A DNA stretch of 64,000 nucleotides from Actinomycetota bacterium. GTDB taxonomy: Bacteria; Actinomycetota; Actinomycetes; Mycobacteriales; HKI-0501. Each line of letters starts with the position of its first letter. Position 1 is the stretch's first letter. The notes beneath the pieces were generated by a model. That model did not search any database, was not told the origin of the DNA, and saw only the letters and a list, made by a program, of their open reading frames with translations. This document shows, one piece after another, positions 16,353-25,417 of this stretch. The translations under genes were made by a program, and so were the position numbers. The DNA is taken from NCBI GenBank assembly GCA_030840805.1, contig JAVEDU010000075.1, forward strand, positions 62,001-126,000. The letters run 5' to 3'.

Positions 16353-16628
16353 ACCTCGGTGCCGCGCGCCCCTGCCGGCGGTCCCGGCCGGAGAGGAGAG
16401 TGGGCGGATCGACGTATCACGGCTCGCCCCGCGTCCTCCTGCCCGGTGAGAGCGGGAGAGGAGCACGCGATGCGCGCCGATGCCTCCACACGACCCCGGG
16501 CGGGGCGCGGGCGGGGCGGGGGCATCGGGTTCCGACCGGACGGCCGGCGGCCCGGGTCCGCCAGGGGGTATGGCCAGAGTCGCCGACCCACCCGATCATG
16601 GGTGGCAAGACCCCGTGAGGGGGTGGCC

Positions 16629-17216
16629 ATGGGCAGCGACGCTCCGGTCGCGGTCCTCGTCGCTCGTGCCCGTGCGGGCGAACAGACCGCCTGGGATGCG
16701 CTGATCGATCGGTACGGGCCCACCGTCCTCGCGGTGTGCCGTCGCTACCGGATGTCGGAGGCCGACGCCGCCGATGTCCGGCAGACCGTGTGGCTGACCC
16801 TGCTCGAGAAGCTGCCACAACTGCGGGAACCCGAGGCGCTGCCCGGCTGGCTGGTCACGACCACCCGCCGGGAATGCCTGCGGGTCCTGCAGCTCGGGCG
16901 TCGCGGCATCTCGCTGTCCGACCGGGACGTGCCGGACCTGTCCGAGGACGCCGATGTCGACCGGGAGTTGCTCCGGGCGGAGCGCCATGCGGCACTGCGA
17001 GCTGCCTTCGCCGAGCTCCCCTCGCGGTGCCGGCAACTGCTGCGGATGGTGATGAGCAGCCCGCCGATGCCGTACGAGGAGATCAGCCGGACACTGGGCA
17101 TACCGGTGGGGAGCATCGGGCCCACGCGTGCGCGCTGCCTGAGCAAGCTCCGCGAGTTCCCCATCCTGGCCACGCTGGTCGTGGACGACGCCGACGTCCA
17201 GGACGGACGCGGGTGA
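16629..17216 (+). CDS. ECF-like sigma-70 family sigma factor
   Basis: A 195-residue sigma factor starting MGSDAPVAVLVARARAGEQ. GAGGGGG sits just upstream of the ATG, and a GTG six bases earlier is an alternative. Region 2 spans about residues 8-85 (AWDALIDRYGPTVLAVCRRY, VRQTVWLTLLEKLPQLREPE, GWLVTTTRRECLRVLQ). Region 4 spans about 120-175 (ELPSRCRQLLRMVMS, YEEISRTLGIPVGSIGPTRARCLSKLR). It is 276 bases downstream of the CHAT gene and 15 bases upstream of a small gene that may encode its regulator. It is the complete version of the truncated sigma at 11105-11377. It probably directs transcription of a local or stress regulon. Confidence 0.93.
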   Translation: MGSDAPVAVLVARARAGEQTAWDALIDRYGPTVLAVCRRYRMSEADAADVRQTVWLTLLEKLPQLREPEALPGWLVTTTRRECLRVLQLGRRGISLSDRDVPDLSEDADVDRELLRAERHAALRAAFAELPSRCRQLLRMVMSSPPMPYEEISRTLGIPVGSIGPTRARCLSKLREFPILATLVVDDADVQDGRG

Positions 17217-17231
17217 GAGGGCGGTGGCGTG

Positions 17232-17687
17232 ATGTCAGATCACGAGCGGGATAGCGACGACGAGCTGCTGGCCGAGCTCCGGGAGGCGCTCGTCGCGCCC
17301 ACGCCCGGTGCGGAGACCCTGCAGATCGAGAAGTCCCTCTTCACGTGGCGGTCCATCGATTCGGAGCTGGCCACGCTCACCCACGACTCCACCGTCGCCG
17401 AGCCGGCAGCGACCATGCGAAGCGAGACCGCGACGCTGCGGACGATGACGTTCGAGGCGCCGAGCTTCACCGTCGAGCTGGGGATCACACCGGTCGGCCT
17501 GGTCGGTCAGCTGGTGCCGCCGAGCCGCGGCAGCGCCTGGCTGCGGACGGCCGACGGGACGACGGACCCCGTGCAGATCGACGACCTCGGCTGCTTCACG
17601 ATCGAGCCCCGCCCGCACGTGCCGTTCAGCCTGGCCTGCAGCACCGCCGCGGGCCTGCGCGTCCTGACGGACTGGGTCTCGCCGTAG
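17232..17687 (+). CDS. Small partner protein of the sigma factor, possible anti-sigma or protease substrate
   Basis: A 151-residue soluble protein starting MSDHERDSDDELLAELREAL. Residues 1-75 are acidic and helical (ELLAELREALVAPTPGAETL, then an IEKSLFTWRSIDSELATL element). Residues 76-151 look like a beta-sandwich (MTFEAPSFTVELGITPVGLV, RGSAWLRTADGTTDPVQIDD, CFTIEPRPHVPFSLACSTA), reminiscent of carboxypeptidase-regulatory-like folds. There is no membrane segment or zinc-binding anti-sigma motif. The gene is 15 bases after the sigma stop. A protein cotranscribed with a sigma factor and close to two proteases could be an inhibitor removed by cleavage; that role is inference. Confidence 0.8.
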   Translation: MSDHERDSDDELLAELREALVAPTPGAETLQIEKSLFTWRSIDSELATLTHDSTVAEPAATMRSETATLRTMTFEAPSFTVELGITPVGLVGQLVPPSRGSAWLRTADGTTDPVQIDDLGCFTIEPRPHVPFSLACSTAAGLRVLTDWVSP

Positions 17688-18030
17688 CCCGGTAGCGACC
17701 GCGCCGGGCCGAACCCGCGCCGAGGACCGGCGGGTCCGCCGGTGCCGCGCCGTGTCGTCACGTCCCGGGTGTGCCGGCCACGGTCGACCGCAGGGGTCCG
17801 GAAGCTCCCCGATCGAGGTATCAGCGCGGCGGTCTGCCGCTCTTCTCCATACCTGTCGGTTGCCGTCCCCGAGGAGCCTCCCGATGCGTTCCGAGACCGA
17901 AACCCATTCCATCCACAGTGGACACGGCCAGACCGGGGCCCGCCGGCGCGCGGAACCGTGGAAGGGCCCGAGCTACCGGGGATCGCCGTGACCTGGGAGG
18001 TCCCCGCAGGACAGTCCGCCGGGGCGACCC

Positions 18031-18430
18031 GGCCACCGGTCTCGCTGTCCCGCACCAGCACGGCCGCCATCGGGCACAGCTCGGCGGCGGCCAGCACGTG
18101 CTCGTCCCCCGGCGGGACGTCGGTCACCACCGGGACCGACCGGTCGTCGACCCGCCGGAAGTGCCCCGGCGCGGTGGTGAGGCACATCCCCGCCCCGACG
18201 CACGCGGGTGACACCGCGAGCAGCGGCACCACGCGGGGCAGCTCCTCCACCGCGGTCGGCACGAGGGCGGCGTCCGTGGGCGGCCGCGCGGACAGGTCCC
18301 GGCGGGACCGCAGCAGGTAGCGGACGCCGGGGATCATGCTCAAGGAGGTCTCGTGTCCGGCCATGAGGATTCCCATGCCGGTCCGGGCGAGCTCCCGATC
18401 GGCCAACCGCACCGGGCGCCGGATACCGGG
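18031..18430 (-). pseudogene. Collapsed cytochrome P450 - ferredoxin remnant
   Basis: On the minus strand one frame encodes a P450 I-helix segment (LADRELARTGMGILMAGHETS), a middle segment and the K-helix start (ALVPTAVEELPRVVPL). It then switches directly into a 3Fe-4S ferredoxin (SPACVGAGMCLTTAPGHF, later AAAELCPMAAV). All the P450 C-terminus, including the haem-binding Cys loop, is missing, and no P450 N-terminus is present upstream. The ferredoxin frame has no nearby stop and runs on into unrelated sequence. This looks like an ancestral P450-ferredoxin gene pair reduced by an internal deletion. The rest of the 17688-18533 gap holds no gene that I can see. Confidence 0.75.
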
Positions 18431-18533
18431 ACCCGCCCGTCCCGCCGGGTGTTGGATGCGCGTCACTTCGCTGGGGCGGCGCCGTACCGCCTGCTACACC
18501 CGGGAGCCACAGGGTGTGCGAGGGGAGCTCGGC

Positions 18534-20942
18534 ATGAGGACGTCCCGCCAGGAGCCCGACGCCTGCGCCGACGAGCACGTGGACACGGTCGTGGTGGGAT
18601 CGGGGTTCGGCGGCTCCGTCGCGGCCTACCGGTTCGCCGAGGCCGGCCGCTCGGTGGTCGTGCTGGAGCGGGGCAAGGAGTACCCGCCCGGCAGCTTCCC
18701 GCGCAACCCCGCGGCGGTGGCCCGGGCATTCTGGGATCCGAGCCTGGGGCTGCACGGGATGTACGACGTGTGGCGGTTCAGGGGCCTCGACGCGGTCGTG
18801 TCGAGCGCGGTCGGCGGCGGCTCACTCATCTACGCCAACGTGCTGCTGCGCAAGGACGAGCGGTGGTTCGTCCACGAGGACCCGCTCCCGCGGGGCGGTT
18901 ACGAGACGTGGCCCCTCTCACGCGCCGACCTGGATCCGCACTACGACGCGGTGGAGACGATGCTGGGAGCGCAGCGGTACCCGTTCGGCGAGACGGGGTA
19001 CGCCGCCACGGCCAAGACGGCCGCCCTGGGCGAGGCCGCGCGGCGGCTCGGGCTGCGGGCGGAGCTGCCGCCCCTCGCGGTCAGCTTTGCCCCGCGACCG
19101 GGCGAGACCCCGGTGGTCGGTGCGCCGATCCCCGAGCCCGGGTACGGCAACCTCTACGGCCTTCCCCGCCGGACCTGCACGCTGCGCGGCGAGTGCGATC
19201 TCGGCTGCAACGAGGGCGCCAAGAACACCCTCGACCACACCTACCTCTCGGCGGCCGCCCACCACGGCGCCCGGATCCACCCGAGACACGAGGTGCGCGG
19301 GTTCGCTCCCCGGCCCGGCGGCGGGTACCTGGTCCACTATGTCGTCCACGACGGGACCGACGAGGGCCACCGCACCGACACCCGCCGGAAGGCCCTCCGC
19401 ACGATCGGCTGCGATCGGCTCGTCCTCGCGGCGGGCGCACTCGGGACCACCTTCCTGCTGCTCCGTTCCCGCTCGGCCTTCCCGGCGCTCAGCCAGACGC
19501 TGGGCACGCGGTTCTGCGGCAACGGTGACCTGCTCGGCGCCCTCCTGGGGGCCCGCGACCCCGACGGTCGCCACCGGGCCGTCGAGGCCAGCCACGGACC
19601 GGTGATCACGACGGCGGTCCGGATCCCCGACCGCCACGACGGCGCGGGGATCGAGGGCCGCGGGTACTACATCGAGGACGCGGGCTATCCGGCGTTCGTC
19701 GACTGGCTCATCGAGGGCGCGAGGGTGCCCGGGATCCTCCGCCGGGCGCTGCGCTACGCCGTCGGCGTGGCCGGTCGCGGGTTCTTCACGCCGCCGAAGT
19801 CGGCGATCTCCGCGGAGCTGGCCCGGTTGTTCGGCGGGGCCGAGCTGTCGGACGGCGCGCTGCCGCTGCTCGGGATGGGCCGCGACGTCCCCGACGGCGT
19901 GCTGCGGCTGCGCGGGGGGCAGCTGGCGGCCGACTGGACCACCGAGACCTCCGAGGAGTACTTCACGGCCGTCCGCACCACGATGGCGGACATCGCCGCC
20001 GCCCTCCACGCGCGCTTCACGCCCAACCCGCTGTCCCGCTTCGACAAGGTCATCACCGTCCACCCACTCGGCGGTGCGCCGATGGGGCGCAGTGCCGCCG
20101 AGGGCGTCTGCGACTCCTACGGCGAGGTCTTCGGGTACCCGGGCCTCCATGTCGCCGACGGTGCCGCGATGCCGGGTCCGGTGGGGGCGAACCCGGCGCT
20201 GACGATCGCCGCGTTCGCCGACCGGCTCGCCCGGCACGCGTTGGAGGCGGCGCCGGCCGCCCGGCGCACCGCGGCCGCCCCCACCCAGCGCCGCGGCGAC
20301 CTCCCGCCGCCCCCGCCGGCCGGCACCGGGACGAGCGTCGCCTTCACCGAGGAGATGAAGGGCTTCGTCACGCCGGGGGATCTGGACCCCGGCGAGGGGG
20401 CGCGCCTCGGCCGCGCGGACGGCCGGCGGCTGATGTTCCGTCTCACGATCACCGCGGACGACGTGGACCGGTTCGTGACCGATCCGTCCCACCCGGCCCG
20501 CGCCGAGGGCTGGGTGGACAGCGACCTCCTCGGCGGCCGGTTGGAGGTGGTCGACGGATCGTTCAACCTGTTCGTCCGGGACGGCGGGCCCCGACGGCGA
20601 CGGATGCTGTACCGGCTGCACCTCGTGTCCGCAGGGGGCAACCCGCTGACGCTCGTCGGGCACAAGGAGGTCGCCGACGACCCCGGCCAGGACGTGTGGC
20701 GGGACACCTCCACGCTCTTCACGCGCATCCTGGCCGGCCACGTCGAGGCACCCGACGCCGAGGCGGCGCCGGTCGTCGCCACCGGTGTGCTGACCATCCA
20801 CATCCCCGACTTCCTCCGTCAGCTCACCACCTTCCGGGCCCACGGACCGCAGCCGGTGCACGCCTTGGAGTCGTTCGGGCGGCTCTTCCTCGGTGAGCTG
20901 TGGACCGTGTACGGCCAGCACCTGACGGCGGGCACCCGGTGA
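18534..20942 (+). CDS. GMC-type (cholesterol-oxidase-like) FAD oxidoreductase with C-terminal extension
   Basis: An 802-residue protein starting MRTSRQEPDACADEHVDTV. Residues 20-580 are a GMC/cholesterol-oxidase-like flavoenzyme: DTVVVGSGFGGSVAAYRFAE (dinucleotide fold), SSAVGGGSLIYANVLL, a CDLGCNEGAKNTLD segment, VHPLGGAPMG (active-site His) and HVADGAAMPGPVGANPALT (active-site Asn). Residues 600-802 are an extra domain of beta-rich appearance (MFRLTITADDVDRFV, LYRLHLVSAGGNPLTLVGHK, LTIHIPDFLRQLTTF) that I cannot name. The stop overlaps the GTG of a metallophosphoesterase gene. Oxidation of a sterol-like or other lipid alcohol is likely; the substrate is unknown. Confidence 0.9.
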   Translation: MRTSRQEPDACADEHVDTVVVGSGFGGSVAAYRFAEAGRSVVVLERGKEYPPGSFPRNPAAVARAFWDPSLGLHGMYDVWRFRGLDAVVSSAVGGGSLIYANVLLRKDERWFVHEDPLPRGGYETWPLSRADLDPHYDAVETMLGAQRYPFGETGYAATAKTAALGEAARRLGLRAELPPLAVSFAPRPGETPVVGAPIPEPGYGNLYGLPRRTCTLRGECDLGCNEGAKNTLDHTYLSAAAHHGARIHPRHEVRGFAPRPGGGYLVHYVVHDGTDEGHRTDTRRKALRTIGCDRLVLAAGALGTTFLLLRSRSAFPALSQTLGTRFCGNGDLLGALLGARDPDGRHRAVEASHGPVITTAVRIPDRHDGAGIEGRGYYIEDAGYPAFVDWLIEGARVPGILRRALRYAVGVAGRGFFTPPKSAISAELARLFGGAELSDGALPLLGMGRDVPDGVLRLRGGQLAADWTTETSEEYFTAVRTTMADIAAALHARFTPNPLSRFDKVITVHPLGGAPMGRSAAEGVCDSYGEVFGYPGLHVADGAAMPGPVGANPALTIAAFADRLARHALEAAPAARRTAAAPTQRRGDLPPPPPAGTGTSVAFTEEMKGFVTPGDLDPGEGARLGRADGRRLMFRLTITADDVDRFVTDPSHPARAEGWVDSDLLGGRLEVVDGSFNLFVRDGGPRRRRMLYRLHLVSAGGNPLTLVGHKEVADDPGQDVWRDTSTLFTRILAGHVEAPDAEAAPVVATGVLTIHIPDFLRQLTTFRAHGPQPVHALESFGRLFLGELWTVYGQHLTAGTR

Positions 20943-22585
20943 CCCGGCCGGCGGGCACCACCACCGGCCAGCTCGGCTTCACGCCTCAGCAGGCCACCCG
21001 CTGGCTGAACCCCCGGCAGCTCTTCCGCACGGCGGTCGCGGTCCTCCTCGCCGACATCTTCGGGGCGTACGCCGACAAGCGGGAGCTCCAGCAGTGCGGC
21101 GTCTTCACCCAGGCCGTCTTCGGGCACGGCGGCGACGAGCTGTGGCTGGACTACGTCAGCGACCTCGGCGACGGGTTCGACGCCACCTACTCGGTGGCCT
21201 CGCTCGTCGCTCAGGACGAGCTGACCGTCGACGGCGCGACCCCGGCACTCCCCCGTGGCGACGTGCTCGTCCTGGGCGGCGACGAGGTCTATCCCGTGGC
21301 CGACGCGTTCGCGTACGAGGCGCGGACCACCCGGGTCTACGCGGCGGCGTTGCCGGAGACGCCGGGTCCGCGACCGGTGCTGTACGCGCTACCCGGCAAC
21401 CACGACTGGTACGACGGCCTCACCGCGTTCCTGCGGGTCTTCGCGCAGGGGGAGGCCATCGGTGGCTGGGACACGGCGCAGCGGCGGTCCTACTTCGGGC
21501 TGCGCCTGCCGAGACGATGGTGGCTGCTGGCCGTGGACATCCAGCTCGACACCTACATCGACGGGCCGCAGCTGGCGTACTTCCGCGGCGTCGCCGGGGA
21601 GATCCGGCCCGGTGACGGCGTCATCCTGTGCACGGCGAAGCCGTCCTGGTACCCCCGCGCGCACGGCGACGGGAACTCCCTCGCCCGGCTGGAGTACTTC
21701 GCCCGGAAGGTCCTCGCCGGTACGGGTGCCCACCTGCGGCTGGTGCTGACCGGAGACTCGCACCACTACGCCCGGTACACCGCGGAGGGCAGCGGGCAGA
21801 CGCTGCTCACCAGCGGGCTCGGCGGGGCGTACACCTCGGCGACCCACCATCTCGACGAGAGCCTGACGCTGTCGCCGCGACTCGACCGTCCCGGCGACAG
21901 GGGCACGGAACCGGTCACCTACCGCCTCGCGCCGAAGACGTGGCCGCCGCGCGAGCGGTCGCGCCGGATGGCGCTGGACGTGGTCGTGCTGCCGTTCCGC
22001 AATCGCGGGTTCTGGGCACTCCTGGGCGCCGTACAGGCGGTGTTCATGACCGCCCTCCTCACCTCCGGTCTGTTGTGGACGGCATCCGTCGCGCTCGTCA
22101 TGGTCCTGGCCGCGGTGGGCTTCGCGGCCCCCACCCGCGGGGGCATCCTCCCGAGGCTCCGGCTCGGGGTGCCGCACGGTCTGGCACACCCGCTGCTCGG
22201 CGGTGCGGCGGGCGCCGCCTGTGCCGCGGCCGGCCCGGGGTGGCCGGTGGGGATCGCGGTCGCCGTGGCCACGCCGGTCGTGGGGCTCCTGTCCGCCGAG
22301 GTGGTCGCGGCCTACCTCTGGTTCGCGAGCCGACGACGGGCGCACGTCAACGAGCTGTTCGCGGCCCAGTCGAGGGAGGACTACAAGGGCTTCGTGCGGA
22401 TGCACATCGGTCCGGAGGGAGTGCGGGTGTACCCGATCGGGCTGCGCCGCGTGGCCGACCGCTGGTCGGCGCGGCCGGACGGGGCGCCGGGGGACCCGTG
22501 GCTGGAGCCGGCCGAGCCGCTCCGGCCGGAGCTCATCGAGGAGCCGTTCCTGGTGACCCGGGAGCCCGCTCCGCCTCCGCCCTAG
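20939..22585 (+). CDS. Membrane-associated metallophosphoesterase
   Basis: A 548-residue protein starting at GTG 20939-20941, overlapping the GMC stop in GTGA. Metallophosphoesterase motifs are LVLGGDEVYP, ALPGNHDWYDG and LTGDSHHYARY, within about residues 60-290. From about 360 to 465 there are several hydrophobic segments (FWALLGAVQAVFMTALLTSG, ASVALVMVLAAVGFAA, then two more), so the enzyme domain is tied to the membrane. The C-terminal 80 residues are again soluble. The coupled start suggests that it works with the GMC enzyme, perhaps on a phospholipid or polyprenyl phosphate. Confidence 0.85.
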   Translation: MTRPAGTTTGQLGFTPQQATRWLNPRQLFRTAVAVLLADIFGAYADKRELQQCGVFTQAVFGHGGDELWLDYVSDLGDGFDATYSVASLVAQDELTVDGATPALPRGDVLVLGGDEVYPVADAFAYEARTTRVYAAALPETPGPRPVLYALPGNHDWYDGLTAFLRVFAQGEAIGGWDTAQRRSYFGLRLPRRWWLLAVDIQLDTYIDGPQLAYFRGVAGEIRPGDGVILCTAKPSWYPRAHGDGNSLARLEYFARKVLAGTGAHLRLVLTGDSHHYARYTAEGSGQTLLTSGLGGAYTSATHHLDESLTLSPRLDRPGDRGTEPVTYRLAPKTWPPRERSRRMALDVVVLPFRNRGFWALLGAVQAVFMTALLTSGLLWTASVALVMVLAAVGFAAPTRGGILPRLRLGVPHGLAHPLLGGAAGAACAAAGPGWPVGIAVAVATPVVGLLSAEVVAAYLWFASRRRAHVNELFAAQSREDYKGFVRMHIGPEGVRVYPIGLRRVADRWSARPDGAPGDPWLEPAEPLRPELIEEPFLVTREPAPPPP

Positions 22586-24153
22586 CCGGCGGCCTCCGCT
22601 CGGGGGGTGCGGGGCAGCGAGGCGAGGGCGCCGTGCGCGGCCCGCACGCCCGCCTCGGGCACGGCCGCGGCGACATGTCCGTCCGGCCGGATCAGGACGA
22701 GGGCGTCCCCGCGCACCCCGTAGCTGCGATGGACCGCGCCCTCGAGGTCCGCGAGGGCTCCGGCACCGGCGCCCGGCAGCCTGCCCAGCAGCTGGGCCGA
22801 CACGCCCCTCGCCGATGCCAGCGCGAGGACCGGCCCAGTGCGGTCGGGCTCCGTCGCGAAGACCAGCAGGGTGTGCCCGCCGTGCCGGAACAGCTCGTGG
22901 ACGCGGACGCAGTTCCCGGATGCCGCGACGAGGGCGCCGTCCGGGGCACGGCGTCCCGGCCGCACGAGCCCCGCCGCCCGCGGCCGGGCGACGATCGCGC
23001 TCCGCGGATACGCCACGTCGAGCTGGGTGGCGCGGGCGGCGAGCCGCCGCACCAGACCGGTACGCGCCAGGGCCCGGATGGCGAACACCCGCGCCCGGTC
23101 CGCGCCGGGGGCGCGGACCAGACCGAGACGCGAGACGACATCGGTGCCCCGGACCACGGCGCGCGCCACCGGCAGGCGCTCGGCCTCGTAGGTATCCAGC
23201 AGTGCGTCCGCCGCCGCTCCCCCGGCCACGAGATCGAGCTTCCAGCCGAGATTGACGGCGTCCTGGATGCCGGTGTTCATTCCCTGCCCCCCGACCGGGC
23301 TGTGCAGATGAGCCGCGTCGCCGGCGATGAGCACCCGGCCGCGCCGGTAGGCCGTCGCCACCCGGTTGGTGATCCGGTACGGGCTGACCCAGTCCACCGT
23401 CCGGACCCGGACGGCGGAGACACCACGGCGGTCCAGCCCCCGCTGCAACCACTCGACGCCGGGATCGCCCGTCAGGGGTCCCGGCATGTCGACGGTGAGC
23501 CGGCACGTACCGCCGGGAAGGGCGACGAACACCACGACCCCGTGCGGTGAGAGGAAGAAGTGGCCCTGGTCCGCCGGTAGCTCGGTGTCGGCGCGGACCT
23601 CGGCCAGCACGAAGGTCTGCGGGTAGCGGTCGCCGGCGAAGCCGATCCCCGCCTCGTGCCGGACGACGCTGTGCGCGCCGTCGCAGCCGACCAGCCACCG
23701 GCTGTGGAGCTCCTCGGTGCCCGCGGAACCCTCGACCGTGGCGACCACCCCGTCCCGGTGCTGGCGCACCGACACCACCCGTCGTCCCCGCTCCGGATGT
23801 CCCCCCAGCTCGGCCAGCCGGGCCAGCAGCAACCGCTCGGTCTCCCGCTGCGGGAGCACCAGCGGGAACGGGAACCGGGTGGCGACGCCCGGATCGGGCC
23901 GCAGCCGGGTCAGCAGCTCACCGCCGGCGTAGCAGCACACCGCGTCGATCGGGCGCCCCCGCCGCACCGCGCCGTCCGCGACCTGGATCAGGTCCAGGAC
24001 CTCGAGCGTCCGCGGCGAGACCACGGTCGCCTTCGACGTCTCGGACGGTTCCGGGGCGGACTCCACCAGCCGACACGACCGGCCGCGCCGCGACAGCTCG
24101 CACGCGAGCGTCAGCCCGGTCGGTCCGGCACCCACGATCACCACGTCGTCCAC
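22582..24153 (-). CDS. FAD-dependent aromatic-type monooxygenase
   Basis: A 523-residue class A flavoprotein monooxygenase starting MDDVVIVGAGPTGLTLACEL. It has the dinucleotide GAGPTG motif, the middle WLVGCDGAHSVVRHEAGI (DG motif) and the GRVLIAGDAAHLHSPVGGQG (GD motif) with the following MNTGIQDAVNLGWKL helix. The C-terminal 140 residues are a thioredoxin-like domain, as in phenol hydroxylase and polyketide hydroxylases. It is convergent with the phosphoesterase gene and divergent from the alpha/beta hydrolase gene, interrupting an otherwise same-strand cluster. Its substrate is unknown; it may belong to the same lipid or aromatic pathway or be an insertion into it. Confidence 0.92.
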   Translation of the reverse strand: MDDVVIVGAGPTGLTLACELSRRGRSCRLVESAPEPSETSKATVVSPRTLEVLDLIQVADGAVRRGRPIDAVCCYAGGELLTRLRPDPGVATRFPFPLVLPQRETERLLLARLAELGGHPERGRRVVSVRQHRDGVVATVEGSAGTEELHSRWLVGCDGAHSVVRHEAGIGFAGDRYPQTFVLAEVRADTELPADQGHFFLSPHGVVVFVALPGGTCRLTVDMPGPLTGDPGVEWLQRGLDRRGVSAVRVRTVDWVSPYRITNRVATAYRRGRVLIAGDAAHLHSPVGGQGMNTGIQDAVNLGWKLDLVAGGAAADALLDTYEAERLPVARAVVRGTDVVSRLGLVRAPGADRARVFAIRALARTGLVRRLAARATQLDVAYPRSAIVARPRAAGLVRPGRRAPDGALVAASGNCVRVHELFRHGGHTLLVFATEPDRTGPVLALASARGVSAQLLGRLPGAGAGALADLEGAVHRSYGVRGDALVLIRPDGHVAAAVPEAGVRAAHGALASLPRTPRAEAAG

Positions 24154-24333
24154 GGCTGCTCCTCCGGCCCATCCGGCCGGCCACCCAGGCTCCTCGGCCG
24201 TCCGCGGCGGGACAAGGACACGCCCGCCTTCCGTCGGCTATCCGCCTCACCTCTTGTGTCGCCGCACGTCGTACGCCCCACTCGTACCCATGATCGCCGC
24301 CGTGCCGCTCCTGCTCCGGTCCTGGGGGGAACC

Positions 24334-25383
24334 ATGTCCAGCGTCGTGACCACCGACCGTGTCGTGCCGTTCGATGCCGACGACGGGATGCCGCTCAACC
24401 TCGTCCACGTCCGGGGCGAACACGCCCCGACCCGCTGTCCGGTCCTGCTCGTGCACGGGGCCGGCGTGCGCGGCAACATCTTCCGTGCGCCCGTCCACAC
24501 CACCGTGGTCGACGCCCTGGTCGACGCGGGGTACGACGTCTGGCTGGAGAACTGGCGGGCCAGCATCGACGTTCCGCCGAACGACTGGACGCTGGACCAG
24601 GCGGCGCTGTACGACCATCCGGCCGCCGTGCGGACGGTGCTGGCCGAGACCGGCGCCGACCGGATCAAGGCGGTCATCCACTGCCAGGGGTCGACCTCGT
24701 TCATGATGTCGGCCTGCGCGGGTCTGGTGCCCCAGGTGGAGACGATCGTCGCCAACGCGGTCACCCTGCACCCCGTCGTACCGCGCTGGTCCCGGGCGAA
24801 GCTGCGGTACGCGGTCCCGCTGGTGAACCGGTTCGTGCACGCCCTGGACCCGGCGTGGGGCGACCGTCCGCCGGCGGAGCTCCTGCCGCGGCTGCTGACG
24901 ACCCTCGTGAAGTCGGTGCACCGCGAGTGCGACAACGGTGTCTGCAAGATGGTCAGCTTCACCTACGGGAGCGGGTCTCCCGCGTTGTGGCGGCACGAGA
25001 ACGTGGACGCCGCGACCCACGACACCTTCATCCCGGCGGAGTTCGGGCGGGTTCCGCTGACCTTCTTCCGGCAGATGGCACGGTGTGTGGCGCGCGGCCA
25101 TCTGGTGTCGTACGAGGACCTGCCGGGGCTGCCCCGCGACTACACCGCGCAGGAGCCGCAGACCGACGCGCGGTTCGCCTTCGTCGCCGGAGAGCGGAAC
25201 CTCTGCTTCCTGCCGGCGAGCCAGATCCGGACGTTCGAGTTCCTGTCGCGGTTCCGGCCGGGTCACCACGCGCTGCACGTGCTCCCCGGGTACAGCCATC
25301 TCGACGTCTTCCTGGGCCGACACGCCGGGCGTGACGTCTTTCCGTTGATCCTCCGCGAACTCGACCATCGCGTGCGCACCTGA
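24334..25383 (+). CDS. Alpha/beta hydrolase with Cys at the nucleophile position
   Basis: A 349-residue alpha/beta hydrolase starting MSSVVTTDRVVPFDADDGM. The oxyanion segment VLLVHGAGVRGNIFRAP lies near residues 37-53. The nucleophile elbow reads AVIHCQGSTSFMMSA, so residue 117 in the Ser position is Cys. The acid is not certain, and a late His is in GYSHLDVFLG. Hydrolases of this type accompany, or are fused to, large cholesterol-oxidase-like GMC enzymes, which fits the GMC gene at 18534. The start has GGGGGGAACC upstream. A Cys nucleophile suggests an acyl-transfer or lactone-type reaction, or loss of ordinary esterase activity. Confidence 0.85.
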   Translation: MSSVVTTDRVVPFDADDGMPLNLVHVRGEHAPTRCPVLLVHGAGVRGNIFRAPVHTTVVDALVDAGYDVWLENWRASIDVPPNDWTLDQAALYDHPAAVRTVLAETGADRIKAVIHCQGSTSFMMSACAGLVPQVETIVANAVTLHPVVPRWSRAKLRYAVPLVNRFVHALDPAWGDRPPAELLPRLLTTLVKSVHRECDNGVCKMVSFTYGSGSPALWRHENVDAATHDTFIPAEFGRVPLTFFRQMARCVARGHLVSYEDLPGLPRDYTAQEPQTDARFAFVAGERNLCFLPASQIRTFEFLSRFRPGHHALHVLPGYSHLDVFLGRHAGRDVFPLILRELDHRVRT

Positions 25384-25417
25384 CCGTCTGGTCGGCGACA
25401 CCAGTCAGGAGGAAACC

